The position numbers and the translations under genes are program-made. 64,000 bases of DNA from Terrisporobacter petrolearius (GTDB lineage: Bacteria; Bacillota; Clostridia; Peptostreptococcales; Peptostreptococcaceae), in assembly GCF_032598785.1 (NCBI RefSeq), contig NZ_CP102984.1. One strand, written 5' to 3'. The notes under the pieces were generated by a model. That model ran no database searches, was not told the DNA's origin, and saw nothing but the letters and a program-made list of their open reading frames with translations. This document shows positions 16,610 through 25,633 of this stretch, one piece after another (within the stretch, counting starts at the first letter, position 1; every line of letters begins with the position of its first letter).

Positions 16610-17155
16610 ATGCCATGTAAAACTAAAGTTAATGAGGAGGAAACAATAAAAGAGATTTGTGAAAAACTAAATAAATTAGTAAAAAAAATAATATATTTAG
16701 ATCCAAGCTTTGTATATATAGGTTCAAAAGAGAAGGGCTATTATAGCATTTATAATAAAAATAACTACGGCAAGAGCATGGATTTAAGCTTAAATTTCAG
16801 ATTATATTACCCAGATAAAGAATCTTTCTATTATGATACAGAAGTTAAACATTTAAAAAGTAAGGATCTTGATGAATATATCCAAAATAAATATAATGAT
16901 AGTAATTTACTTTATGCTAAAATAGAGTGGTTTTCTGTAAATCCAACTAGTAAGGGTGTGGGTAGTAAATTAATAATTCATTTTATTGAAATATTAAAAA
17001 GTATAGAAAATCTCGAATTTATCTTACTTACTCCTAAAAATAATGCTGCTAAAAATTTTTGGTCTAGAAATAAATTTGTTGAAGAAGATTATTATTTAAA
17101 ACTTGATAAAAGAGTAAAAAATACTGCTTGTAAAAGATTAGTTTACAAGTTTTAA
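16610..17155 (+). CDS. GNAT family N-acetyltransferase
   Basis: The 181-residue protein has the GNAT acetyl-CoA-binding block in its C-terminal half: IEWFSVNPTSKGVGSKLI (the R/Q-x-x-G-x-G loop appears as SKGVGS) and LTPKNNAAKNFWSRNKFVEE, typical of the last GNAT strands. The N-terminal half (residues 1-100) is not recognisable. A GAGGTGAT ribosome binding site precedes the ATG. It converges with the POT transporter on a shared terminator. Substrate unknown. Confidence 0.8.
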   Translation: MPCKTKVNEEETIKEICEKLNKLVKKIIYLDPSFVYIGSKEKGYYSIYNKNNYGKSMDLSLNFRLYYPDKESFYYDTEVKHLKSKDLDEYIQNKYNDSNLLYAKIEWFSVNPTSKGVGSKLIIHFIEILKSIENLEFILLTPKNNAAKNFWSRNKFVEEDYYLKLDKRVKNTACKRLVYKF

Positions 17156-17190
17156 TATTATTTTATCTTAAATAATAGGATTTAAAATAT

Positions 17191-17250
17191 AAAAGTGCCT
17201 ATTTTTAGTCTTTCGAACATTCGTTCTTTCTGATAAAAATAGGCACTTTT
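17191..17250. terminator. Bidirectional terminator between the GNAT and POT genes
   Basis: Perfect 17-bp stem (17191-17207 with 17234-17250) with T-rich sequence on both sides. The 26-base loop contains CGAACATTCGTTC, which has the form of a LexA box. Confidence 0.9.
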
Positions 17251-17280
17251 ATTTGTTTTTTTCAAAACAATACAATAAAT

Positions 17281-18657
17281 TTATATTATTTCTTTAGTTT
17301 CATTATTGCAATCTTCTAATAAAGATATTTTTTTATCTAGTAACCATATAGTTGTACCACATAAAAATACTATTATAGCAACAATACCATAAGCATAAAC
17401 AAATAAATGGCCAGATAACATTTCATATAAATATCCATACGTCTTTCCTGCTATGAATCTTGCCAAGGGCCATACACCCATCATAAGACCAAGCAATCCA
17501 GGAGGAGAAAATTTACTTATAAAGGATTTTCCTAGTGGAGCAAAGACCATCTCTCCAATAGAAATTAATATTCCTACTACAATTATCCACATTAAGCTAG
17601 CTTGGCCATCTCCTCTTAATATTTCTGCTGTACACATAAGAATGAATGCAAATCCTAATAACATCATTCCCATAGCAGTCTTTTTAAAAATGCTCATATC
17701 GCCTTTTGATGATTTAGCATTTCTAGACCAAACCGCTGCTAATACTGGTCCTAAAATTATACAACAAAGTGAATTTAGGGAATCAAACCAAGAAGAAGGA
17801 ACTCTAAAATTTCCTATTACCCAATTAGCTTTATTAGCATAATCAAAATCCGGCCCCCAGTGATATAGTACTGGCATAGAAGTTAAATACCAAACAATCC
17901 AAAATACTATAGAAAATACACTAAAAAGAACTATAGCTCCAACTTTTTTCTTATCATCTAATGTAAGAGGCCTTCTATAATCTTTTGATACCTTCTTAGT
18001 ATAAGTTTTGTTTTCATTTGCTTCAAATGGCTTTTTACCTATTTCACCAAATGTGGCTTTACCTCCAAAGTAAAACCATATAGCAGAAACTAATAAAAAT
18101 AGGGCACATACTAAGAATGTTTTACCAAAACCTATTTTATAGGCTATAAAAGATACTACAAGTGTTCCAAGAAATGAACCTATATTTGCTATAGAATATT
18201 GAATGCTAAAGGCGGAATCTAGCTGACTTTTATCTTTAAATAATCTACCACTTATTCCAGCAATATTTCCTTTATACAAACCTGTCCCAATAGATACAAG
18301 CACTATCATACCACTTAAAAGTTTTGGTGATGACATTACAGATGCTTGATATCCAAGCACATAACCAATACCCATAATTAAGGCGCCTAGAATAACACAT
18401 AGTCTAGGATTTATCCACCTATCTGCAATAAAGCCTCCTAAAATCGGAGTCAAATAAGTAAAAGCTACTAGATTTGCAGTCATTTTTGCACCATCAGCAG
18501 GTGTGAGTCCTAGACCTCCTTTTATAACTTCAGCAGCAATAAATATGGCAATTAGCCATTTGGCTGAGTAAAATGCCATACGTTCTAATGCATAGGCTGA
18601 AGTACATACATAAAAGCCCATAGGATATTTAATTTTTAATTTCGTTGATATTTGCAT
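17281..18657 (-). CDS. POT/PTR-family oligopeptide transporter
   Basis: This 458-residue MFS-type protein with about 12 helices belongs to the proton-dependent oligopeptide transporter family. The N-terminus ALERMAFYSAKWLI corresponds to the ExxERFxYY proton-coupling motif in modified form, and LTPADGAKMTANLVAFTYLTPILGGFIADRW is the conserved POT segment after helix 1 (here read as LTPADGA and TPILGGFIADRW). It likely imports di- and tripeptides. The GGGGG ribosome binding site precedes ATG 18657. The modified motif means the proton coupling residues should be checked. Confidence 0.85.
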   Translation of the reverse strand: MQISTKLKIKYPMGFYVCTSAYALERMAFYSAKWLIAIFIAAEVIKGGLGLTPADGAKMTANLVAFTYLTPILGGFIADRWINPRLCVILGALIMGIGYVLGYQASVMSSPKLLSGMIVLVSIGTGLYKGNIAGISGRLFKDKSQLDSAFSIQYSIANIGSFLGTLVVSFIAYKIGFGKTFLVCALFLLVSAIWFYFGGKATFGEIGKKPFEANENKTYTKKVSKDYRRPLTLDDKKKVGAIVLFSVFSIVFWIVWYLTSMPVLYHWGPDFDYANKANWVIGNFRVPSSWFDSLNSLCCIILGPVLAAVWSRNAKSSKGDMSIFKKTAMGMMLLGFAFILMCTAEILRGDGQASLMWIIVVGILISIGEMVFAPLGKSFISKFSPPGLLGLMMGVWPLARFIAGKTYGYLYEMLSGHLFVYAYGIVAIIVFLCGTTIWLLDKKISLLEDCNNETKEII

Positions 18658-18941
18658 ATTTCCCCCTTATTCATTACTTTCACAAAGTTTGTGAAATATG
18701 GTTATATTATACAATATAATTGTTTGCTTTCCAATAAAATGAACTAGTTATAATGTATATTTAAATTGAAAAGAGTACTATAATAAATAGTATACGTTAT
18801 AGGAATTTTAACTTTTATTAAAAGTTTACATAATAACATTATAGAAACTTTTTTCTTAAGGAAAGTAAATTTAGTAAACAACAATAAATATAATTTATTT
18901 ATAGATACAATTTAGATCTTACTAAGGAGAGAAATATATAA

Positions 18942-19910
18942 ATGCATATATTAAACCTAAATACAAAGCAAGTAATAAAAAATATAGATGAAATCAGTTT
19001 TAATAAAGATTACCATTTTATCGTATGTAATCCTTGGGAGTTAAAATTTTTTAAAGACACTTTAAAATTAAATGATGAAGCTTATAAAGACTGTCTTACT
19101 TTTGATGATAAGGTAAGAGTTAATATTTATGACGAATATATCTTCTTTACTCTTGCTAATTTCCAAATATGCGAAGAGGATATTCTATTAGAAGAAATAA
19201 ATATATTCTTATCAGAGAAATACATACTAATAGTTCTTAGAAAGAAAAATGATATATATAAGGAAGTAAAACAATTAATGTGTGAAACATTCTACTATAA
19301 ATCTAACCTTACTTTATCATTATTTATAATATACTCTAGTATACTTAGAATTATAATTTCTAACCAATTTGAAAATTTGGAAAAAGTAGAAGAGATTATT
19401 TTACAATTGGAAGATGATATTATAAATGAAACAGGGGAGAATGTATCTAGTAAAATAAGTCATATAAGAAGTATTTGTAGAAACTGTGTAAAAAATATTA
19501 GGCCTTTAACTTATATAATAGACACTTTACTAAAAGATGGTATGGAATTTTTCTCTGATGAAGATCCTGATAATTCATACTTAGAAAAAGAATATGAGAA
19601 GCTTTTACAAGGATTAGATTTATCCATAGATAAGCTTTACAATTTTTCATTAAGCACAAGAGAACTAGCAGATAAACTTTTAGATATCTATTCATCCAAA
19701 GTTTCAGAGAAAACGAACAGTCTAATAACTAAGCTTACTATTTTTACAGGAACAGCTGTACCCATAAGTATAATTACAGGTATATATGGTATGAACTTCA
19801 AATACATGCCTGAGTTAACTTATACATATGGTTATAAAATTACAATCTTAATTATTATATTAATAATAATTATTAGTTTTATTATTTTTAAAAGGAAAAA
19901 ATTTCTATGA
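18942..19910 (+). CDS. CorA-family divalent cation transporter
   Basis: The 322-residue protein has a long acidic and helical cytoplasmic part followed by two C-terminal membrane helices. The signature GMN loop occurs in GIYGMNF between them, and the stalk-helix end TNSLITKLTIFTGTAVPIS is typical (read: KLTIFTGTAVPIS). CorA forms pentameric Mg2+ or Co2+ channels. Its terminator appears to have been split by an IS3-family element directly downstream. Confidence 0.9.
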   Translation: MHILNLNTKQVIKNIDEISFNKDYHFIVCNPWELKFFKDTLKLNDEAYKDCLTFDDKVRVNIYDEYIFFTLANFQICEEDILLEEINIFLSEKYILIVLRKKNDIYKEVKQLMCETFYYKSNLTLSLFIIYSSILRIIISNQFENLEKVEEIILQLEDDIINETGENVSSKISHIRSICRNCVKNIRPLTYIIDTLLKDGMEFFSDEDPDNSYLEKEYEKLLQGLDLSIDKLYNFSLSTRELADKLLDIYSSKVSEKTNSLITKLTIFTGTAVPISIITGIYGMNFKYMPELTYTYGYKITILIIILIIIISFIIFKRKKFL

Positions 19911-19937
19911 GAATAAAAGTTACCATAATAATTAAAA

Positions 19938-21388
19938 TGGACCCTTTGTCAAGGACACTAGAAAAAACGACTGGCTAAGCCGTCATTAAAAGTTGACTTC
20001 TATACTTATTAGGAGTCAGCTTTTTTAAATTCCATTGACATCTATAATTATTGTAATAATCCATATAATTATCTACCATAAATTGTAATTCTTCTAATGT
20101 ATTGCAACTTTTATAGTCTATTTCATCTTTCATATGACCAAAGAATGATTCTTGAGGAGCATTATCCCAACAATTGCCTTTTCTAGACATAGATTGTCCT
20201 AAATTGTATTTTTTAAGAAGTTTTTGAAAAATAGGACTTGTATAATGGGACCCTTGATCAGAATGAACAAAAGCATCTTTATGTAATTTTAATGATTTTA
20301 AGTTAATTAAATTATCTATAGTTTTAGTTACGATATCTATAGCTAAACTATTTGATAAATTATAGGCTAATATTTCATTAGTTGAAGAATCCTTTATTGT
20401 TGATAAATATGCCATTTTACAATTGCCGTAAGGCATATATGTTATATCTGTTAATAAAACTTTCCCCGGAATTTTTTGTTTAAACTTTCTATTTAGCATG
20501 TTCGGAACAACTCGATGTTCCTGAGTAGCCTTCATCATACGTTTTTTTGTATTAGCTTTACGTATCGGACAAATAATATTATACTTCCTCATTATTCTTT
20601 GAATTTTCTTTCTGTTCATTTTTATTCCAAATTCATTTTCTAATGTCATCTTTATAGACCTAGAGCCTCTTTTATATCCACGGTGATTAAATGCTTTTAA
20701 TATAATATCTCTTGATTTTATATCTCTATCTTCTTTTATATCCCTATAATCTTTTGTTTTAAGGAACCTATAATAACCAGAAGTGGATACATTAGCTATC
20801 TTACACAAATGCCTTACCATTCCAGTTAAATTAAAATTATAAATCAAACCTTTTATCAGTCCAAATATTTTAGATGCTTGTAATTTACCTTTTTTCACCT
20901 GCCTTTCGCTCCATTCTAACTTTTTTATGAATTCAAGCTCCGCTTTTAGATATTCTATCTCAGCATCTTTTTTAGCTAAATTTTCTTCCATTGTTAACTC
21001 TCGACTAATAGGTCTTCCAGAATTTAATGATCTTTTATCTTCTAATCCTGTCACACCTCCACTTTTAAACATTTTTCTCCATCTATAGCTAGCCTGTTTA
21101 ACACGAGCAGTACCAAGTATTTCTATATCAAAACCAGCACCTTCAAATATTTGCCTTATATTTTTTCCTCTCTCATACTCACCTATAAATAATAGTTTAA
21201 ACTCATCAGTATATGTAATTGCATTTTCACTTACGCTTTTAACATACTTATTTTCAGATAATTTATTAATCTCTTCTTTAGAAAATAGTTTTTTGTTCAT
21301 AATTACTCAACTCCTTAATGAATATTTTACACAAAAATAAACCCTATACAAGTAAACACTTTTTCTAGTATCCACTTTATAGGGTCCA
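19938..21388 (-). mobile_element. IS3-family insertion sequence
   Basis: The element is 1451 bp and bounded by imperfect terminal inverted repeats of about 29 bp, both starting TGGACCCT and ending in ACTAGAAAAA. It carries one transposase gene on the minus strand. The flanking bases are themselves an inverted repeat (19915-19929 with 21397-21411), so it sits in the middle of a hairpin. A short target duplication cannot be defined because the immediate flanks are AAAA on the left and TTTT on the right. Confidence 0.88.
19975..21300 (-). CDS. IS3-family transposase (single-frame OrfAB)
   Basis: The 441-residue protein contains an N-terminal helix-turn-helix region (about residues 20-90), a coiled linker, an HTH_21-type segment and a C-terminal rve integrase core. 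The DDE residues are visible in LLTDITYM, HSDQGSHYTSP and PQESFFGHMKDE. Many IS3 elements need a -1 frameshift to make this fusion; here both parts lie in one continuous frame, so no shift is needed. It appears intact. Confidence 0.93.
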   Translation of the reverse strand: MNKKLFSKEEINKLSENKYVKSVSENAITYTDEFKLLFIGEYERGKNIRQIFEGAGFDIEILGTARVKQASYRWRKMFKSGGVTGLEDKRSLNSGRPISRELTMEENLAKKDAEIEYLKAELEFIKKLEWSERQVKKGKLQASKIFGLIKGLIYNFNLTGMVRHLCKIANVSTSGYYRFLKTKDYRDIKEDRDIKSRDIILKAFNHRGYKRGSRSIKMTLENEFGIKMNRKKIQRIMRKYNIICPIRKANTKKRMMKATQEHRVVPNMLNRKFKQKIPGKVLLTDITYMPYGNCKMAYLSTIKDSSTNEILAYNLSNSLAIDIVTKTIDNLINLKSLKLHKDAFVHSDQGSHYTSPIFQKLLKKYNLGQSMSRKGNCWDNAPQESFFGHMKDEIDYKSCNTLEELQFMVDNYMDYYNNYRCQWNLKKLTPNKYRSQLLMTA

Positions 21389-21588
21389 TTTTAAATATTA
21401 TGGTAACTTTTATTCTGGCAAATTTAACATAATTTTTCTTTTTTCACGAAAACACCTCATAAAGCCACAGGATTGATTTTAAGACAATTTTATATTTTTC
21501 CATACAAATACATTGCACCTCCTTTGATACCGCCTTAAATTACCATTAAAAATGTTAGTTTTTTGTGTAATTAAAGTTAATTCCCAGA

Positions 21589-21617
21589 TTGTTTACATAA
21601 TATAATTATGTAAACAA
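21589..21617. repeat. 29-bp palindrome
   Basis: Perfect 13-bp arms TTGTTTACATAAT / ATTATGTAAACAA around 3 bases. There is no T run, so an operator or recombination site is more likely than a terminator. Confidence 0.6.
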
Positions 21618-21779
21618 ATATCTTGTAATGCATTTTCTTATTATAAAAAAATAGACATCTATAAGGAATTGTTTCCATCGATATTTTACTTCAGGAAATT
21701 TACAATTTTATAGAAATATTTATTCATATATGTTTTTTTAATTTAATAAGTCTTACTATTATTTTTCGCGTCACAAAAG

Positions 21780-21812
21780 AAAAGTTACCATAATATTGTT
21801 ATGGTAACTTTT
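21780..21812 (-). terminator. Hairpin repeat, probable integrase terminator
   Basis: Arms AAAAGTTACCATAA / TTATGGTAACTTTT with a short loop. The same 15-base arm sequence flanks the IS3 element 0.4 kb away. It could terminate the integrase transcript or be a remnant attachment site. Confidence 0.6.
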
Positions 21813-22001
21813 TAAAAATCATATTCTATTCATTTTCTAATATTCGTTATACAAAGCCGCGTATGACATTTTAAGGAAACAACTGCCTATAATTAACCGT
21901 TGATATTACAAAAGCATTATATGTGCCTTAAAATCCATTATAAAAACTTTGTTTTCTTACTTTTTATTAAGTAAGGAAAATTCATTCAATATAAAACGAA
22001 A

Positions 22002-23126
22002 CTAACTCATTTTTCTATCTTTATTAAATAAAGTGCTAGAAATTTTATCAGAAGCTTCTTGATCCATTTCTTTAAGAGCGTGAGAATATATATTAAGAGT
22101 AGTATTAATATTAGAATGACCAACTCTTTCAGAAATAACTTTTATAGGTACCCTTGCATCAATTAATAAAGTGACATGGGAGTGACGTAAATCATGAAAT
22201 CTTATGTGTTTCAAATTATTCTCTTTCAAAAATATTCTAAATTTCTTGCTCAAAACATCCGGGGCTATAGGATTTAAATTTTTATCATAGAATATAAGCT
22301 CTCTATGTGACTTTTCGCCTCTTAATTTAGCTGCCAATCTATCTTTTTTCAGCTGTTTTAACATTAGAATTACCTCTTTTGGAGCTGAAATAGTTCTTAT
22401 AGACGACTCAGTTTTAGGATCTTTAAGTATAACTTGGCCATTATTTCTAACTGTTATTTTATCTATTGTAATAGTAAAGTTATTAAAATCCACATTGTTC
22501 CATGTAAGACCTAGTATTTCTGATATTCTTAGTCCTAATCCTCCAGCCAGTACAATAGGCAATTCCATAGAAGTTCCTTGGGATTTTTCTAACAGTTTTT
22601 GCATATCTTGTGCATTATAAATCTCATTTTTATATTTTCTGTTCTTAGGTACCTCTACAAATTGCACTGGATTTTCTTTAATAAGCTTCAATCTATAAGC
22701 TCTTTTTAGTGCTAAATTAAGTACATTTAAGTGCACTTTTATAGTCTGCGGTGTTAGTAAATCAAGCAAATCGTCCACGTAATTTTGTACATGTATTGGT
22801 TTTATTTCGCATAATTTCATATCCCCAAGTAGAGGAATTATATATTTTTTGCATATTCTAGTATAAATATTATAAGTGGTGATGGATAAATTTATCTTAT
22901 ATTTTTCTAGAAAGTCCAATATGTAATCTTCTAAAATCATTTCATTTGGAACTAACAATTCATCTTTATATATATCTTCTTTTACTTCATTTAATCTCTT
23001 ACTTGCATCTCTTTTTAGTGGATAAGAGCCCATATTTTTCTGCTTCTTTTTATTGGTTTTTTTATCAAAATACTCTAAATAAACTATATAGTTTTTGCTT
23101 CTTTTTCTTATAAAAGCTGTACTCAT
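22002..23126 (-). CDS. Phage-type tyrosine integrase
   Basis: The 374-residue protein has an N-terminal arm-binding part (SKNYIVYLEYFDKKTNKKKQ), a SAM-like core-binding domain and the tyrosine-recombinase catalytic domain. Catalytic residues are seen in GLRISEILGL (Arg), RFHDLRHSHVTLL (His-x-x-Arg) and GHSNINTTLNIYSH (His and Tyr). This is the int type of phages and integrative elements. No excisionase, replication or structural genes are near, so it looks like what is left of an element, or a lone integrase. Confidence 0.93.
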   Translation of the reverse strand: MSTAFIRKRSKNYIVYLEYFDKKTNKKKQKNMGSYPLKRDASKRLNEVKEDIYKDELLVPNEMILEDYILDFLEKYKINLSITTYNIYTRICKKYIIPLLGDMKLCEIKPIHVQNYVDDLLDLLTPQTIKVHLNVLNLALKRAYRLKLIKENPVQFVEVPKNRKYKNEIYNAQDMQKLLEKSQGTSMELPIVLAGGLGLRISEILGLTWNNVDFNNFTITIDKITVRNNGQVILKDPKTESSIRTISAPKEVILMLKQLKKDRLAAKLRGEKSHRELIFYDKNLNPIAPDVLSKKFRIFLKENNLKHIRFHDLRHSHVTLLIDARVPIKVISERVGHSNINTTLNIYSHALKEMDQEASDKISSTLFNKDRKMS

Positions 23127-23684
23127 TATTAATCTCCCTATTTATAATTTCTAAATATTTATAAATATATATTACCATAAATTCCAGAAAAAAAGTAAAT
23201 ATTTTACTGGCATACTACTGACATGCACTTACATATACCTTGCTAAATCACTGCAATTTCAACAATATTATAATTTTAGCATAAAAGTATATATTTTATG
23301 TCTTTAATATTTCAAATAAATATAACTTATTACCAAAAACTAAAAATAACCCTTGATTTATAATACTACTTGCTACACAAATCATACACATATAGAGCGT
23401 TCTACAATTAAAAGCATATCTATCTTTATCACAATCAATGTATAATTTTACAAAATAATAATCTATAATTGCTGATATAAAAGACAAAATAAACTTAAAA
23501 ATAAAAACAATATTAGATTATATTATCAAAGGATTTTGTCAAAAATATAAATCGAATACTATACGTAGTTACATAAAATTTACATATATATTTAAATATT
23601 TGAAAGCTTCTTATTTAAATAGTTTGGATTTTATTGTATACTTATATAAGATGATCAAACTAAAATCAGAAAGGTGGATTAAAT
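23127..23684. other. AT-rich intergenic region between integrase and HesB-like gene
   Basis: Divergent promoter region. I see no gene; a 63-codon minus-strand frame at 23296-23487 lacks a ribosome binding site and family resemblance. Confidence 0.5.
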
Positions 23685-24017
23685 ATGAAAGTATTTGCAC
23701 CAGAATCAGCTATAAATGCTTTAAAAGAAATAATAGCAGATAACCAAGATAAACCAAATAATGTAAGAGTATACTTTGCAGGTTTTGCTTGCTCAGGTCC
23801 AAACTTTGCTTTAGCTCTAGATAGCGAAATAGAAGGTGAAGATGTATCTTGCGACGTAGAAGGAATTCACTTTATAATGAACCAAGACGAATTCTTAACA
23901 TACGGAAATGTAATCATTCAAGAAATGCCAAACAGAGGATTTGTTGTTATGGTTGAAAATATGCCTTCTAACGGTGGCGGAGGTTGCTCTGGTTGTTCAG
24001 GCGGTTGCGACTGTTAA
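23685..24017 (+). CDS. HesB/IscA-like protein with cysteine-rich tail
   Basis: The 110-residue protein resembles the HesB/IscA fold: short N-terminal helix, VRVYFAGFACSGPNFALALD with the first conserved Cys, and the FLTYGNVIIQ strand. The usual C-terminal CxC is replaced by an extended glycine-cysteine tail GGGGCSGCSGGCDC with four cysteines. Such proteins are thought to bind iron-sulfur clusters or metals; the clostridial versions have no proven role. Ribosome binding site AAGGTGG. A terminator follows. Confidence 0.85.
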   Translation: MKVFAPESAINALKEIIADNQDKPNNVRVYFAGFACSGPNFALALDSEIEGEDVSCDVEGIHFIMNQDEFLTYGNVIIQEMPNRGFVVMVENMPSNGGGGCSGCSGGCDC

Positions 24018-24026
24018 TTATTTATA

Positions 24027-24064
24027 TAGAGTACTAGTAAATTATCTAGTACTCTATTATTTTG
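24027..24064 (+). terminator. Terminator after the HesB-like gene
   Basis: Perfect 11-bp stem TAGAGTACTAG / CTAGTACTCTA, 8-base loop, then a T-rich tail. Confidence 0.8.
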
Positions 24065-24084
24065 TACTAAAGGAGTAGAGACAA

Positions 24085-24741
24085 GTGAGAAGAAGAAAGA
24101 AAAAAGGTTCAGACCTAAAATTATTAAGCTACGAAAATTATGTTAAAAACGAAGACATAGAAAGTTTAAAAGGACAGTGGAGTAAAGTATTTGGTAATGA
24201 CAACGAAATACACGCGGAATTTGGAACGGGTAGAGGTAAATTTATCACTACATTAGCAAAACTAAATCCCAATATAAATTATATTGCAATGGAGATTAAA
24301 GAAGAGGTATTATTAAAAGCCGTAGAAAAAGCTGCCAATGATAATTTAACAAATATAACTTTCATTTGGGGCGACGTTAATAGCATCGAAGATTACTTTA
24401 ATAAAAACGAATTATCAAGAGTGTATATAAATTTCTGTGATCCATGGCCAAAGAAAAGATGGGCAAAGAGAAGATTAACACATACAAACTTTTTACAAAA
24501 ATATTACCACATTTTAAAAGATGATGGAGAGGTACATTTTAAATCAGATAACGAGAAATTATTCGAATTTACCTTAAATGAATTTTGTAATAATCCCTGG
24601 AAAATGAAAAATATTTCATTAGACTTAGCAAATAACGAAGATATAGAAAACATAACAACAGAATATGAAGATAAATTTATATCTCAAGGATTAAAAATAT
24701 ATAGATGTGAAGCACAAAAAGTAGTAAATCCATTAAAATAA
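24085..24741 (+). CDS. trmB: tRNA (guanine(46)-N7)-methyltransferase
   Basis: TrmB makes m7G46 in the variable loop of tRNAs with SAM. The 218-residue protein shows the SAM-binding motif FGTGRGKF near residue 46 and the hallmark NFCDPWPKKRWAKRRLTH near residue 115. The start is GTG 24085, supported by AAGGAG at 24070-24075 with 9 bases of spacing. It is a stand-alone gene following the HesB-like terminator. Confidence 0.95.
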   Translation: MRRRKKKGSDLKLLSYENYVKNEDIESLKGQWSKVFGNDNEIHAEFGTGRGKFITTLAKLNPNINYIAMEIKEEVLLKAVEKAANDNLTNITFIWGDVNSIEDYFNKNELSRVYINFCDPWPKKRWAKRRLTHTNFLQKYYHILKDDGEVHFKSDNEKLFEFTLNEFCNNPWKMKNISLDLANNEDIENITTEYEDKFISQGLKIYRCEAQKVVNPLK

Positions 24742-24815
24742 AGTTAAAACATAAAAACAAGTAGAAAAATACATTAATATATTGTACGAAAGTAGACATG
24801 AAGTACAAGGGAATA

Positions 24816-24868
24816 AAAACCTTCCATAGAAATTTAGTAATATACTATTATTCTATGGGAGGTTTTTT
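24816..24868 (+). promoter_or_regulatory. Hairpin overlapping the ribosome binding site of the LRR gene
   Basis: 16-bp stem (24816-24831 with 24851-24866, one G-T pair) and a loop that itself pairs (TAGTA/TACTA), followed by T6. It can act as the trmB terminator. Its right arm also contains GGGAGG at 24857-24862, the only ribosome binding site for the ATG at 24874. Confidence 0.7.
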
Positions 24869-24873
24869 ATTAA

Positions 24874-25611
24874 ATGAAAATTTTAAAATTATGTTCATTG
24901 TTTATATTATTAACACTATCTATGGGTTTAGTTCCACTAAAAAACGAAAACATACCTCTTACTAAACAAGAATTAACTGATTTATTTCCAGATAGTGATT
25001 TTCGTGATGTAATATACGACTACTTCCCCAACGAAGAAATAACTTTATTAAAGTTAAAATCTTTAGATGGAGAATTTTATGCCAGTAACGAAGGTATAGA
25101 AGATTTAACTGGTATATCAACATTAGAAAATATAGATACTTTTATATTTTGGAACAACCACATTAAAACATTACCTAATGAAATTTTAAATCTAGAAAAT
25201 GTAAAACACATAAATTTAGAAAATAACTATCTAACAGAAAATAAAGTAATTGATTTGTTGGAAAAGAAAAACGTAGACGTGGATCATGATTTAAATTTTA
25301 TTCAATCTGAAAAGTCACAATATGAGTTATGTAGCAATAAAACTAAAATAACTCTAGAAAAAAACGAAAAAATAAATATAAGAAGCTTATTGTATAAATC
25401 AATAAACAACTACCCAAACTACTGGGAGCCTTCAAAAGATATACCAAAGGATTGTAAGCTATATATACAGACAAATAATCCTGCCCTAACATCCATATCA
25501 AATGATAGTAATATTTCATTTACCAAAGATGGCATATATTATGTAGTTGTAAGTTTAAACACTAATAAATACACATCTTCAACAGTTGTCATCAAAGCTA
25601 TCGTAAAATAA
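24874..25611 (+). CDS. Secreted leucine-rich-repeat protein
   Basis: The 245-residue protein has an N-terminal signal peptide (KILKLCSLFILLTLSMGLV) without a lipobox Cys at the cleavage site. Residues about 60-130 form short leucine-rich repeats: IEDLTGISTLENIDTFIFWNN, LPNEILNLENVKHINLENN (read in shorter pieces). The C-terminal part (about 150-245) is beta-rich and ends FTKDGIYYVVVSLNTNKY, like an Ig-like surface domain. Cell-surface binding is plausible; no enzymatic motif is seen. Its ribosome binding site is buried in a hairpin. Confidence 0.75.
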   Translation: MKILKLCSLFILLTLSMGLVPLKNENIPLTKQELTDLFPDSDFRDVIYDYFPNEEITLLKLKSLDGEFYASNEGIEDLTGISTLENIDTFIFWNNHIKTLPNEILNLENVKHINLENNYLTENKVIDLLEKKNVDVDHDLNFIQSEKSQYELCSNKTKITLEKNEKINIRSLLYKSINNYPNYWEPSKDIPKDCKLYIQTNNPALTSISNDSNISFTKDGIYYVVVSLNTNKYTSSTVVIKAIVK

Positions 25612-25630
25612 AAAGGCTATACGCCTTTTT
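25610..25630. terminator. Bidirectional terminator
   Basis: 8-bp stem AAAAAGGC / GCCTTTTT with 5-base loop between the converging LRR gene and the small membrane protein gene. Confidence 0.75.
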
Positions 25631-25633
25631 ATT

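Larger units (their letters stand above)
21389..22001. other. Gene-poor stretch between the IS and the integrase
   Basis: No gene of convincing length. It holds the right half of the IS-split hairpin (21397-21411), a 29-bp palindrome and a terminator-like repeat of the same hairpin (21780-21812). On the minus strand GGAGGTG near 21520 precedes very short frames, one reading MEKYKIVLKSILWLYEVFS, that I cannot assign. Confidence 0.5.

Noticed and set aside
23296..23487. 63-codon minus-strand frame
   Set aside because: No ribosome binding site, no family resemblance, AT-rich chance frame.
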